A stretch of 64,000 nucleotides of DNA from CAKZLS01 sp963786305. Its GTDB lineage: Bacteria; Pseudomonadota; Alphaproteobacteria; Rhodospirillales; Defluviicoccaceae. Both the position numbers and the translations under genes were made by a program. Positions 8,501 through 17,583 of this stretch are shown in pieces. How positions within the stretch are numbered: the first letter of the stretch is position 1; the number at the start of each line of letters is the position of its first letter. The stretch covers positions 62,001 through 126,000 of the forward strand of contig CAWAYL010000014.1 in NCBI GenBank assembly GCA_963786305.1. Reading direction: 5' to 3'. The notes beneath the pieces were generated by a model. That model had not been told where the DNA came from. It saw only the letters and a list, made by a program, of their open reading frames with translations, and did not search any database.

Positions 8501-9670
8501 ATGAACAACTGGAACTTTATGGGATATCGGCGGGAAAACGGCCGCATCGGCATCCGCAATCACGTCGTCATTTTGCCGCTCGACGACCTGTCCAATGCTG
8601 CCTGCGAGGCCGTCGCCAACAACATCAAGGGCACCATGGCCATTCCCCATGCCTATGGCCGGCTGCAGTTCGGCGAGGATCTCGAGGTCTTTTTCCGCAC
8701 CCTGATCGGTACCGGCAGCAATGCCAACGTCGCCGCCTGCGTCGTCATCGGCATCGAACCGCAGTGGACGCAACGGGTGGTCGACGGTATCGCCGAAACA
8801 GGAAAACCAGTGGAGGGCTTCGCCATCGAGGGCAATGGCGACATCAACACCATTGCCGCCGCGTCGCGCAAGGCCAAGGAATTCGTTCAGTGGGCGACGG
8901 AAAAGCAACGCGAAGACTGCGCCCTCAACGAGCTTTGGGTGTCGACGAAATGCGGTGAGTCCGACACCACGTCCGGCCTCGCGGCGAACCCCACCGTCGG
9001 CAACCTGATCGACAAGTTCGACGACGGCGGCGCGACCACCTGCTTCGGCGAGACATCGGAACTCACCGGCGCCGAGAAGGTGTGCGCCACGCGGGCGGCT
9101 TCGCCGGAGATCGGGCAGAAGTTCTTGGACACCTGGCAGGCCTACATGGACGAGGTCATCGAGCCCAACAAGACGAGCGACCTGTCGGACAGCCAGCCGA
9201 CCAAGGGAAACATCGCCGGCGGCCTGACGACGATCGAGGAAAAGGCCTTCGGCAACCTGCAGAAGATCGGCAAGGTCGCCAAGTTCATCGACGTGCTTCA
9301 GCCGGCGGAAATGCCCGCGAAGGGGCCGGGTCTTTACTTCATGGACACATCCTCGGCGGCCGCGGAATGCGTGACGCTGCAGGCGGCGGCCGGTTTCGTC
9401 GTTCACCTTTTCCCGACCGGCCAGGGCAACGTCATCGGCAACCCGATCGAGCCGGTCATCAAGCTGTCGGCCAATCCGATGACGGTGCGAACCATGAGCG
9501 AGCACATCGATGTGGACGTTTCCGGCATTCTGCGGCGCGAAATGACGATGGACGAGGCCGGCGACAAGCTGATTGAATGCACATTGCGGACGTGCAACGG
9601 CCGCCTGACCGCGGCCGAAGCGCTCGGTCACCGCGAATACGTGTTGACCAAGCTGTACCGAAGCGCCTGA
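8501..9670 (+). CDS. suyB: (2R)-3-sulfolactate sulfo-lyase, large subunit
   Basis: 389 residues of the UxaA-C/GarD-like family. The opening GYRRENGRIGIRNHVVILP is the family signature, and the cysteines in STKCGESD and near the C-terminus (TLRTCNGRLTA) are candidate metal ligands. I chose the ATG at 8501; the frame extends to a GTG at 8492 that would overlap suyA, but the GAGGTGG ribosome site fits the ATG. Altronate or galactarate dehydratase is the alternative by family; context with HpsN-, SlcC- and ComC-type enzymes favours the sulfo-lyase. Confidence 0.82.
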   Translation: MNNWNFMGYRRENGRIGIRNHVVILPLDDLSNAACEAVANNIKGTMAIPHAYGRLQFGEDLEVFFRTLIGTGSNANVAACVVIGIEPQWTQRVVDGIAETGKPVEGFAIEGNGDINTIAAASRKAKEFVQWATEKQREDCALNELWVSTKCGESDTTSGLAANPTVGNLIDKFDDGGATTCFGETSELTGAEKVCATRAASPEIGQKFLDTWQAYMDEVIEPNKTSDLSDSQPTKGNIAGGLTTIEEKAFGNLQKIGKVAKFIDVLQPAEMPAKGPGLYFMDTSSAAAECVTLQAAAGFVVHLFPTGQGNVIGNPIEPVIKLSANPMTVRTMSEHIDVDVSGILRREMTMDEAGDKLIECTLRTCNGRLTAAEALGHREYVLTKLYRSA

Positions 9671-9779
9671 TGGAGGCCGGGGCGCGGGATCGCCAACGGC
9701 GCCCGCCCCCGGCTCCACGACCGTAACCGCCGAATTCGGCCGGGCAAGAGCCGCAATCGGCAATACACAGGAGGAAACC

Positions 9780-10739
9780 ATGGATCTCTCGCGACGATAC
9801 CTGCTTTTCGCGATCTCGGCCGTGGCCCTGTTGCCACTGACCTCGGCGGTCCACGCGGCCGACTACCCGGACAAACCGGTCACCTACATCATCCCGTTCG
9901 GGCCGGGCGGCGAGTCCGACATTACGGCTCGGTTTCAGCAGCCGTTCTTCGTCGACAAGTTCGGGCAGAACTTCGTGATCACCTACAAGCCGGGCGGCGG
10001 CGGCGCCGTGGCCTGGGCGCAGCTCAATTCGATGCCGGGGGACGGCTACACGATCATGGGCGTCAACCTGCCCCACATCATCGTGAAACCGATGCAGAAG
10101 GACGTGGGCTTCACGACGGACGACCTCACCACCGTGCACATGTTCCATTACACTCCCGACGCGATCGTCGTGAAAGAGGACAGTCCCTTCAAGACACTGC
10201 AGGACCTCATCGACGCCGCCAAGGAGGAGCCGGGCAAGATCACGATGTCGGGCTCGGGAAAGGGGACCGCCAACCACATCGCGCAGGTTCGCTTCGACGA
10301 CATGGCCGGGATCGAGACGACCTACGTGCCGTTCAAGGGAACGGGCGCGGCGGTGACGGCGCTGCTCGGCGATCAGGTGCGCGCGGAGTGGGGCTACACC
10401 ACCGTCGCCGCCAACTATGACAACACCCGTCTGCTGGCCGTCGCCATGGAGGAACGCCATCCCAAGTTCCCCGACGTACCGACGTTCAAGGAACTCGGCT
10501 TCGATCTCGTCGGCGGAGCCTACCGCGGGGTCGCCGTGCCGAAGTCGACGCCGGAAGACCTCCGTCAGCAGATTTCGGCGATGATCCAAGAGATCAACGA
10601 CGATCCGGAGTTCAAGAATAAGATGGAGGAAGGCGGCTTCGTCGTGACCGACGTCACCTACGACAAGGTGCCGGCTTTCATGGAGGAACAGAAGGTCATC
10701 TTCGAGAAGGCCGCGCAGCAAGGCGGCATCGTCGAATAA
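9780..10739 (+). CDS. tctC: Tripartite tricarboxylate transporter receptor (TctC/Bug family)
   Basis: 319 residues. A Sec signal peptide ends at about residue 26 (SAVHA/ADYP). The mature start YPDKPVTYIIPFGPGGESD is the Bug-family hallmark, followed by the conserved pyroglutamate-loop-type ligand site. The AGGAGG ribosome site at about 9770 is strong. It is followed by tctA and tctB. In sulfolactate degraders a TTT-type importer (SlcHFG) accompanies slcC, comC and suyAB, so sulfolactate is the likely ligand. Confidence 0.88.
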   Translation: MDLSRRYLLFAISAVALLPLTSAVHAADYPDKPVTYIIPFGPGGESDITARFQQPFFVDKFGQNFVITYKPGGGGAVAWAQLNSMPGDGYTIMGVNLPHIIVKPMQKDVGFTTDDLTTVHMFHYTPDAIVVKEDSPFKTLQDLIDAAKEEPGKITMSGSGKGTANHIAQVRFDDMAGIETTYVPFKGTGAAVTALLGDQVRAEWGYTTVAANYDNTRLLAVAMEERHPKFPDVPTFKELGFDLVGGAYRGVAVPKSTPEDLRQQISAMIQEINDDPEFKNKMEEGGFVVTDVTYDKVPAFMEEQKVIFEKAAQQGGIVE

Positions 10740-10761
10740 CCGCGAACGGGGACGTCGAGCG

Positions 10762-12289
10762 ATGACCGGCATCGACTATCTGCTCGCGGCCCTTCATCCT
10801 TTCCACCTCGTTCTCGCGCTCGCGGGCGTCGTGGCGGGGACCGTGGTCGGCTCGCTGCCGGGCCTGACCGCGACCATGGCGGTCGCCGTCCTGGTTCCGT
10901 TGACCTTTTCGATGTCTCCCGCGGCGGCGCTGATCTTGATGGGAGCGATCTACACCGGCGCGATTTACGGGGGTGCCTACTCGGCGATACTGCTCAACAC
11001 GCCGGGCACCCCGTCTGCCATCGCCACGACGTTCGACGGCTATCCCATGGCCAAGCGCGGCGACGGCGACCTCGCCCTCACCATCGCCTGTCTGTCTTCG
11101 GTGGTGGGCGGTCTCGTCGGCGCCGCGTTCCTGGTCAGCCTCGCGCCGCCGTTGGCCAAGGTCGCTCTCGCCTTCGGACCGGTCGAATACTTCTGGCTGG
11201 CGATCTTCGGCCTGTCGTTGATCGCCGCGCTGTCGCGCGGCGCCACGCTCAAGGGCCTGATCGGCGCCTGCTTCGGACTTTTGCTGGCGTGCGTCGGCAT
11301 CGCCGAGATCAGTGCCGACACGCGCCTCACGTTCGGAAGCCAGGTCCTGTTGGGCGGCATCGAAGTGGTTTCGGCGCTCATCGGTCTTTATTGCATCCCC
11401 GTTCTCATCGACCTCGTTGCAACGCCGGACCCGCACCTCAAGGTCACCACCGAAACCCGGGGCTACCGCCTCCGGGAGGGCGCTGGCATCCTCTGGAGAG
11501 ACAAATTCAATCTTGCCCGGAGCTCGGTGATCGGCACCCTGGTCGGCATTCTTCCCGGCGCGGGCGGCTCCATCGCGGCGCTGATTTCGTATTCCGAAGC
11601 GCAGCGCACGGCGCGGCGGCCGGAGACAATTCGGCAAGGGCGCGCCCCAAGGCATCGTCGCCACGGAATCCGCCAACAACGCCACCGTCGGGGGCGGCTT
11701 GATCCCAACGCTGGTTCTCGGCATTCCCGGGACACCGCCCGATGCGGTCATCCTCGGTGCCTTGCTCATCCAAGGCGTGCGCACCGGTCCCAATCTGTTC
11801 ACCGAGGGAGCGTCGATCGTCTACACGTTCTTCATCGGCCTGTTTCTGGCGACGATCCTGATGCTGCCGGTGGGCCTTCTGATCGGTCGCTACGCCTACA
11901 AGACGATCATCACCGTTCCCAAGGCCCTGCTGGTGCCTACCGTTGCGTTCATGACGATCATCGGAACGTACGCCATTCGAAACAGCGTTTCCGATGTCCT
12001 CATCATGATCATCCTCGGTGTCGTCAGTTGGGTGCTCAACCGTTTCGGCTTTCCGCCGTCCCCCATCGTTCTCGGCCTGATCCTCGGCAGCATCGCCGAG
12101 CAGGGCTTCGTGCAGGCGTGGACCATCGGTTCGGCGACGGACGAGCTGTGGTCGATGTTCTTCGGCCGGCCGATCTCACTCGCGATTGTCGCGTTCACCG
12201 TCCTGACCTTGCTGTACCCGATCGTCTCGCCGGTGTGGAAAGAACGGCAATCGGCCAGGAAGAGGAGGAAATCAACCGATGCGGACTGA
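10762..12289 (+). CDS. tctA: Tripartite tricarboxylate transporter large permease (TctA), frameshifted
   Basis: About 508 residues of DUF112/TctA type. Landmarks are VGSLPGLTATMA near the N-terminus, YGGAYSAILLNTPGTPSA and, after the frame break, the second half-repeat ATVGGGLIPTLVLGIPGTP. Frame 1 runs to about 11625 (AQRTARRPE); one extra A at about 11626 shifts to frame 2, where FGKGAPQGIVATESANNATV continues the family consensus. Both halves are well conserved, so this is one gene with a 1-base insertion. It starts 22 bases after tctC and overlaps tctB by 11 bases. Confidence 0.85.
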
Positions 12290-12745
12290 ACATCGAAGAG
12301 ACATCAAGACGATCGTTGTCGGCGTCCTGTTCATCGTTCTCGGCCTCGTCGTCATCAATGACACGACGACCTACGTGGATGCCGATTCCTACGTGTTTCC
12401 GCGGACCATCGCGATAACGTTGATCGTCCTGTCGCTGGCCCTGGTGATCGTGAAAGTCCTCCGTCTTGGCGCCCCCGCCGAGCCGCCGGAGCCGGGCTCG
12501 ACGCCGAGACGCATCGGACTGGTGCTGGCCATGTTGGCGGCGGGCGCCGCCATGCCGTACCTCGGGTTCCTGCTTTCCGGGCTCGCGGCGTTCGTCGCGA
12601 TCATGGCCCTTGCCATGTACGACCCGTGGACGCGGCGCCGCGTTGCCCTGTTCGGGCTGGTCAGCGTCGGCATCGTCGCCGGGTTCTACGGACTTTTTGC
12701 GGGATTGCTTCACGTTCCCCTTCCCGGGGAACGGTGTTCGGTTGA
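12279..12745 (+). CDS. tctB: Tripartite tricarboxylate transporter small permease (TctB)
   Basis: About 155 residues with four hydrophobic segments (VGVLFIVLGLVVI, TIAITLIVLSLAL, then two in the C-terminal half). As it stands the frame reads on to a stop at 12755 with an unlikely tail (GERCSVERV). Adding one G to the GGGG run at about 12727 gives the usual TctB ending PLPGGTVFG and a stop at 12743-12745, so I place the end there. It overlaps tctA and is followed by the slcC-type gene. Confidence 0.75.
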
Positions 12746-12758
12746 GAGGGTGTGAGCA

Positions 12759-13695
12759 ATGGCAACGATCGTGATTTCCGAGTTCATGGACGAGGCGGCG
12801 GTAGAAAGCCTCAAGCCGGATTTCGACGTTCTCTACGATCCGGCCCTGGTGGACAACGCCGACGCTCTTGCCGCGGCGCTCGGCGACTGCCGGGCGCTGA
12901 TTGTCCGTAACCGTACGCAGGTTCGGCAATCGGTGTTGCAAGCGGCGCCGGCACTGTCCGTCGTCGGCCGCCTCGGTGTCGGGCTCGACAACATCGATGT
13001 GGAGGGGTGCCGGCGGCGCGGCATATCCATCTTTCCGGCAACCGGCGCCAACAATCTTGCCGTGGCGGAGTATGTGATCGCCGGTCTGCTCATGCTGTTG
13101 CGCGGCGCCTACCACGCCAGCCCCGACATGGTTGGAGGCGCGTGGCCGCGCAACGCGCTGATCGGCCGCGAGGTCGATGGCAAGCGCCTGGGTCTCGTCG
13201 GTTTCGGCGGGATCGCCAGGGACGTCGCCGTTCGCGCCCGGGCATTGGGCATGAGCGTCGTGGCGACGGACCGCTTCGTTGCGGCGAACGCGTCCGTGTG
13301 GCGTGAACACGGCGTCGACCCGCTGGAGCTCGACGAGGTGCTGCGCACGTCGGACGCGGTCAGCCTCCATGTCCCGCTGACCGACGAAACCCGCAATATT
13401 ATCGATAGCGGCGCGCTTGCGAAAATGCGGCGGAACGCCGTGCTGATCAATTCCGCGCGCGGCGGTGTCGTCGACGAGCGGGCTTTGGTCGACGTCGCTC
13501 AGGTCGGGCCATCTCGGCGGCGCCATGCTCGACGTCTTCGAGCAGGAACCTCTCAAGGAGGGCGGCGGCGTCTTCGACGGCGTGCCGAACCTCGTTCTCA
13601 CGCCGCATATCGCGGGGGTGAGCGAGGAATCCAACGTTCGCGTTTCCGCGGTCACCGCTCAAAACGTGCGCAAGGCTTTGGAGAAACGGCCATGA
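12759..13695 (+). CDS. slcC: D-isomer 2-hydroxyacid dehydrogenase, SlcC-type (S)-sulfolactate dehydrogenase, frameshifted
   Basis: About 311 residues of the phosphoglycerate-dehydrogenase family. Visible features are GRLGVGLDNIDV, the NAD motif LGLVGFGGIARDVA, catalytic arginine region INSARGGVVDE and the His-containing LTPHIAGVSEES. One extra T at about 13495 breaks the frame: ERALVD is followed, in the next frame, by ALRSGHLGGAMLDVFEQEPL. Without this correction the frame runs on into the downstream gene as a false fusion. SlcC of known sulfolactate degraders belongs to this family; the role is assigned from family plus neighbours (suyAB, comC, TTT transporter). The stop overlaps the next start as ATGA. 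Confidence 0.8.
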
Positions 13696-14702
13696 ATTCG
13701 ATCACCCTTCCGCTCCATGACGTCGAAGATCTCGCCGTCGACATTCTCGTCGCCCATGACACCAGCGAGACCAATGCCCGGTCCGTGGCCCGCGCGCTCG
13801 TCGCCGCCGAGACCGATGGCCAGAGCGGTCACGGTCTTTCGCGCCTCGCCTCGTATGCCGCCCAGGCAAGGAGCGGCAAGGTCGCCGGCCACGCCGTTCC
13901 CGAGGTCATCGACCTGACGCCGGCGGCGGCCCGGATCGACGCGCGCAATGGTTTCGCCTTTCCGGCGATGGATCTCGCGGTCGAGACCCTCGCCGAGCGA
14001 ACGAAAGCCATGGGCGTGGCCGCGGCGGCGGTGTTCAATTCCCACCATTTCGGCGTCGCCGGGTATCATGCCGAGCGCCTCGCCGATGCCGGCATCGTCG
14101 GCCTCCTGTTCTCCAACAGTCCCGAGGCGATCGCGCCGTGGGGCGGGCGCAACGCGGTGTTCGGCACCAACCCGATCGCGTTCGCGGCGCCGCGCCGGGG
14201 TTTTCATCCGCTGGTCGTCGACCTCAGCCTGAGCAAGGTCGCGCGCGGCAAAATCATGGTCGCGGCCAATCGCAACGAGCCGATCCCGGCAGGCTGGGCG
14301 CTCGACGCCGACGGCAACCCGACCACGGACGCCAAGGCGGCGATGACGGGCACGATGCTGCCGATGGGAGACGCCAAGGGAGCGGCGCTGGTTTTGATCG
14401 TCGAGATCCTCGCCGCGGCTCTGACCGGCGGCAACTTCGGTTTTCAGGCCTCGTCGTTCTTCACCGCCGAGGGCGCCCCGCCGGCGATCGGTCACCTGAT
14501 GATCGGCCTCGATCCGCACGCGCTTTCGGGCGGCACCTTCGCGGATCGGCTGGAAGATCTCGTGTCCGCCATTTCCGAACAGCCGGGCGCGCGCCTGCCG
14601 GGCGCGGCAAAACTTGAGAAACGCGAGGCCGCGCGAGAGCACGGGATCACCCTGACATCCGCGGTCCATGAGGAGCTTCTATCGCTGGCCGGGCGGACGT
14701 GA
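13692..14702 (+). CDS. comC: Malate/L-lactate dehydrogenase family, ComC-type (R)-sulfolactate dehydrogenase
   Basis: 336 residues. Conserved Ldh_2-family features are SGHGLSRLASYAAQ, FNSHHFGVAGYHAERLA and FGTNPIAFAAPR; the histidine pair lies in the active site. ComC is an NAD(P)-dependent sulfolactate dehydrogenase known from coenzyme M synthesis and, with SlcC, from sulfolactate catabolism, where the pair acts as a racemase through sulfopyruvate and feeds the R form to SuyAB. Translation is probably coupled to slcC by an ATGA overlap. Confidence 0.83.
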   Translation: MNSITLPLHDVEDLAVDILVAHDTSETNARSVARALVAAETDGQSGHGLSRLASYAAQARSGKVAGHAVPEVIDLTPAAARIDARNGFAFPAMDLAVETLAERTKAMGVAAAAVFNSHHFGVAGYHAERLADAGIVGLLFSNSPEAIAPWGGRNAVFGTNPIAFAAPRRGFHPLVVDLSLSKVARGKIMVAANRNEPIPAGWALDADGNPTTDAKAAMTGTMLPMGDAKGAALVLIVEILAAALTGGNFGFQASSFFTAEGAPPAIGHLMIGLDPHALSGGTFADRLEDLVSAISEQPGARLPGAAKLEKREAAREHGITLTSAVHEELLSLAGRT

Positions 14703-14708
14703 GATCCT

Positions 14709-14951
14709 ATGCGCCATCACCCGTCCTGGTGGTTCGGGGGACTGAGACGCGGCCTTCCCGAAGGCCGCGTATTCGACGACTTGGACCCCGAAGTGGCCAC
14801 CTGCCGCGAGAACGCCCGGGAATTGCTGGAGATAGAAGGCGTGACATTCGTCCCCCTAAGGTCTCCAAAATCCGAGGAGATTCATGGCTATCGAACAACG
14901 GGTGAGGCGAACGACGTCGTGAGCAGTCCCTTGCGCACACCAAACAATTGA
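14709..14951 (+). CDS. Uncertain small frame between comC and the exporter gene
   Basis: An 80-codon frame with no recognisable family and no clear ribosome site. The stretch LDPEVATCRENARELLEIEG looks protein-like but could be a gene remnant. It contains the strong hairpin at 14747-14770. I would not trust it as a gene without homologues. Confidence 0.2.
   Translation: MRHHPSWWFGGLRRGLPEGRVFDDLDPEVATCRENARELLEIEGVTFVPLRSPKSEEIHGYRTTGEANDVVSSPLRTPNN
14747..14770. repeat. Strong hairpin downstream of comC
   Basis: Perfect 10-bp arms ACGCGGCCTT and AAGGCCGCGT flank a 4-base loop. No T-run follows, so it may stabilise the comC transcript 3' end or attenuate reading into the exporter gene rather than terminate fully. 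Confidence 0.55.
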
Positions 14952-14971
14952 CTGAAAGTCGGTACCTGATC

Positions 14972-15997
14972 ATGTCTGACATCGCCGCATCGTCCATCGC
15001 CGAGCGCTTTCGCCGCGGCAAGGAAAGTGTTCGCGGGATTTTTCCCGGCCTCCTGGTGGCGGCGGTCCTGGCCATCGCGGCGACCTTTCTGTCCGAGCAC
15101 TATGGCGGCCCGACGATGCTGTTCGCCCTCCTTCTCGGCATCGCCTTCAACTTTCTCTCCGTCGAGGGAAAGTGCGCGGCCGGCATAGAATTTACCTCGA
15201 GAACCGTGCTGCGCTTCGGCGTGGCGCTGCTCGGCGTGCGAATCAGTGTCGACCAGATCCTCGATCTCGGCATCGAACCCATCGCCATCGTCGTGTTCGC
15301 CGTGGCGGTGACAACACTCAGCGGCCTTGTCTTCGCGCGGCTCTGCGGTCGCGGTTGGCGCTTCGGCATCCTTACCGGCGGCGCCGTCGCCATCTGCGGC
15401 GCCTCGGCCGCGCTGGCGCTGGCCGCCGTGCTTCCGAAAAACGAGTTCACCGAGCGCAACAGCATCTTCACGGTCATCGCCGTGACCACGCTCAGCACCG
15501 TGGCAATGATCCTTTACCCGCTGATCATCGGCGCGTTTTCGCTCGATCCGCAGCAAGCCGGCATCTTCTTGGGCGGGACCATTCACGACGTGGCTCAGGT
15601 GGTCGGCGCCGGCTACAGCATGTCGGAGCAAACCGGCGATACCGCAACCTTTGTCAAACTGCTCCGCGTCGCCATGCTGGCGCCGGTCATTCTGACGCTG
15701 TCGCTGGTCTTCCGGAAGGCCAATGCCACCGGTGGAAAAACGGCATTTCCCCTCCCGGCGTTTGTCGTTGGCTTCGCCGTCCTCGTCGTCGTCAACAGCA
15801 TGGGTTTGGTGCCCGGTACTGTCCAGGAACCGTTGATCGATCTCTCCCGGTGGTGCCTCGTCTCGGCCATTGCCGCCATCGGTATGAAGACCTCGCTCGG
15901 AGCCATGGCCAAGTTGGGTTTCCAGCACATCGCGGTGGTTATCGGTGAAACGCTGCTGCTGGCCGGAATGGTCTTGCTTCTCGTCGTGGCCTTGTAG
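14972..15997 (+). CDS. suyZ: SuyZ/YeiH-type putative sulfate/sulfite exporter
   Basis: 341 residues from the ATG at 14972 (the frame is open to a TTG at 14948). About ten membrane helices with YeiH/Cons_hypoth698 landmarks: LLLGIAFNFL, LRFGVALLGVRIS, GGAVAICGASAALALAAVLP and FLGGTIHDVAQVVGAGY. The family is annotated as putative sulfate exporters; a member called SuyZ is linked to suyAB in cysteate/sulfolactate degraders. As the last gene before the terminator it would remove the sulfur anion released by SuyAB. Confidence 0.82.
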   Translation: MSDIAASSIAERFRRGKESVRGIFPGLLVAAVLAIAATFLSEHYGGPTMLFALLLGIAFNFLSVEGKCAAGIEFTSRTVLRFGVALLGVRISVDQILDLGIEPIAIVVFAVAVTTLSGLVFARLCGRGWRFGILTGGAVAICGASAALALAAVLPKNEFTERNSIFTVIAVTTLSTVAMILYPLIIGAFSLDPQQAGIFLGGTIHDVAQVVGAGYSMSEQTGDTATFVKLLRVAMLAPVILTLSLVFRKANATGGKTAFPLPAFVVGFAVLVVVNSMGLVPGTVQEPLIDLSRWCLVSAIAAIGMKTSLGAMAKLGFQHIAVVIGETLLLAGMVLLLVVAL

Positions 15998-16051
15998 AGC
16001 GGAGCAATCTTGTCTGAATCAAACGTCGAAGAGGTTCTTTCTCGGCAAACA

Positions 16052-16076
16052 AAAGGCGGGTCCCGGACCCGCCTTT
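16052..16076. terminator. Bidirectional terminator between suyZ and frdD
   Basis: AAAGGCGGGTC (16052-16062) pairs with GACCCGCCTTT (16066-16076) around a 3-base loop, with A-tracts upstream and T-rich sequence downstream. It lies between two convergent genes and can serve both strands. Confidence 0.85.
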
Positions 16077-16101
16077 CGCTTGCGCGCGGTGACGCCCGCG
16101 C

Positions 16102-16446
16102 TCAGAGACCGAGCAGGGCGATGATCGTCGCGACCGTTCCGATCGCCGCCAGCCCATAAACGACAATGGCGACGGGCTTATCCGCACGGATGCCGAAATC
16201 GTGGGCGACCACACGCAGTCGATGGGCCGCATGCCACAGCATCAGGAACAGGACGCCGAACACGATGATCCTGACCAGCCAGTTGCTGATGAAACCATGC
16301 AAGGTGTCATACGACAGCGCGTCGGTGAACCCGCCGAAGAAGGCGTAGCATGCGGTGATCACGACGATGACCGGAAGGATGAACGCGGTTGCCGTGCCGC
16401 CGCCGGCGAACAGGAACCACGGAATTGCTTTGCTTGAACGTGCCAT
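16102..16446 (-). CDS. frdD: Fumarate reductase membrane anchor subunit D
   Basis: 114 residues with three membrane helices. The conserved segment WHAAHRLRVVAHDFGI matches the FrdD family. It follows frdC by 3 bases and ends the operon at the bidirectional terminator. With FrdC it anchors FrdAB and provides the quinol site in the inner membrane. Confidence 0.85.
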   Translation of the reverse strand: MARSSKAIPWFLFAGGGTATAFILPVIVVITACYAFFGGFTDALSYDTLHGFISNWLVRIIVFGVLFLMLWHAAHRLRVVAHDFGIRADKPVAIVVYGLAAIGTVATIIALLGL

Positions 16447-16449
16447 TGT

Positions 16450-16842
16450 CTATGCCGCTCCCGCCAGGACCAGAACGAAAAGGGAGATGACCGCCAGGAC
16501 GCCCCAGTGGGCACCGATGATGAGGTTGCCAGGCACGAAGTCGGTACCCCGCTGTATGCGCATCGCCTGCGGCACCACCTTGAACCACGAGAAGGTGTGA
16601 ACCGCGGTGAAGAACAGCATGAAGATATGGAAGACGATGCCCAGCGGGCTGCGGATGCCGTCCAGCCATCCTTGCCATGCTTCCGGGCCCTGACCGAGAC
16701 GGAACAGTCCGACGATCAGGATCAGCGCATAGATGGCGATGAAAATACACGTCACCTCATGCAGGATGTAGTCGCGGTAACGGGCCTGGCTCAAAAACCA
16801 GGACGTCTTGGACATCTCGCGGATGTAGGGTTTCCGGCTCAT
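16450..16842 (-). CDS. frdC: Fumarate reductase membrane anchor subunit C
   Basis: 130 residues from the ATG at 16842 (another ATG lies one codon upstream). Starts with the FrdC-like MSRKPYIREMSKTSWF and carries three helices, with GPEAWQGWLDGIRSP and HTFSWFKVVPQAMRI conserved between them. It overlaps the frdB stop by one base. The two-subunit C plus D anchor is the E. coli-type fumarate reductase arrangement, not the SdhCD type. Confidence 0.88.
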   Translation of the reverse strand: MSRKPYIREMSKTSWFLSQARYRDYILHEVTCIFIAIYALILIVGLFRLGQGPEAWQGWLDGIRSPLGIVFHIFMLFFTAVHTFSWFKVVPQAMRIQRGTDFVPGNLIIGAHWGVLAVISLFVLVLAGAA

Positions 16843-17583
16843 CATTTTCCCCCCGGCAGGAATGACGTCACGTAGTCGATGGCACTGGTGATCTTGGTCT
16901 GCTGGATGGCGCCCGCCGGATCCACATCCTTGGGGCAGACCTGCGAGCAGGCACCGACGAAGCTGCACTCCCAGATGCCGTCGTGGCTGGCGACCGTATC
17001 TTCCCGCGCCTTGCGGCCGACGTCGCGCGAATCCGCGTTGTAGCGGTGCGCCAGGGCGAGCGCCGCCGGCCCGATGAATTCGTCGACGAGGCCGTACTGC
17101 GGACAGATCGAATAGCAGAGCAGACAGTTGATGCACATCGAATACTGCTTGTAGGTCTTCAACTGCGCCGGCGTCTGCAGGTACTCGCCCTGATCGATGG
17201 ATTTCTCTTCCTTGGGGATGAGGTACGGCTTGACGCTTTCCAGCTTCTCCACGAAGTCGTCGATGACGACAACCAAGTCGCGTTCGATGGGGAAGTTGTT
17301 CAGCGGCTCCACCCGGATCTTGTCGCCGTAGTCCTTGAGAAACGCCTTGCAGCCCAGCTTCGGCTCGCCGTCGATGACCATGCCGCAGCTTCCGCACACG
17401 AACATGTGGCAGGACCAGCGGTAGGACAGCGACCGGTCCATCTCGTCCTTGACGTAATTGAGCGCGTCAAGGACCACCCAGTCCGGGATCGCAGGGGACG
17501 TTCTCGTATGTCTGGAAAAACGGCTGCTCGTCCTCCTCGGGCCGATACCGCAAGACTTCCAGTGTGATATTTCGCGTTTCCAT
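16842..17583 (-). CDS. frdB: Fumarate reductase iron-sulfur subunit B, frameshifted
   Basis: About 247 residues with the expected clusters: [2Fe-2S] motif CGSCGMVIDGEPKLGC, then CINCLLCYSICP and CSQVCPKDVDP for the [3Fe-4S] and [4Fe-4S] centres. The start is the ATG at 17583. An extra C at 17477-17479 (CCC for CC on the plus strand) breaks the frame after VPCDPGL; VVLDALNYVKDEMD continues in the next frame. The N-terminal METRNITLEVLRYRPE is typical of FrdB. The start overlaps the frdA stop by one base. Confidence 0.87.

Noticed and set aside
12759..14702. Apparent 647-residue fusion of two dehydrogenases
   Set aside because: Created by a 1-base insertion in slcC that throws its end into the frame of comC. 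The true slcC end is conserved in the next frame and comC has its own ATG with ATGA overlap.
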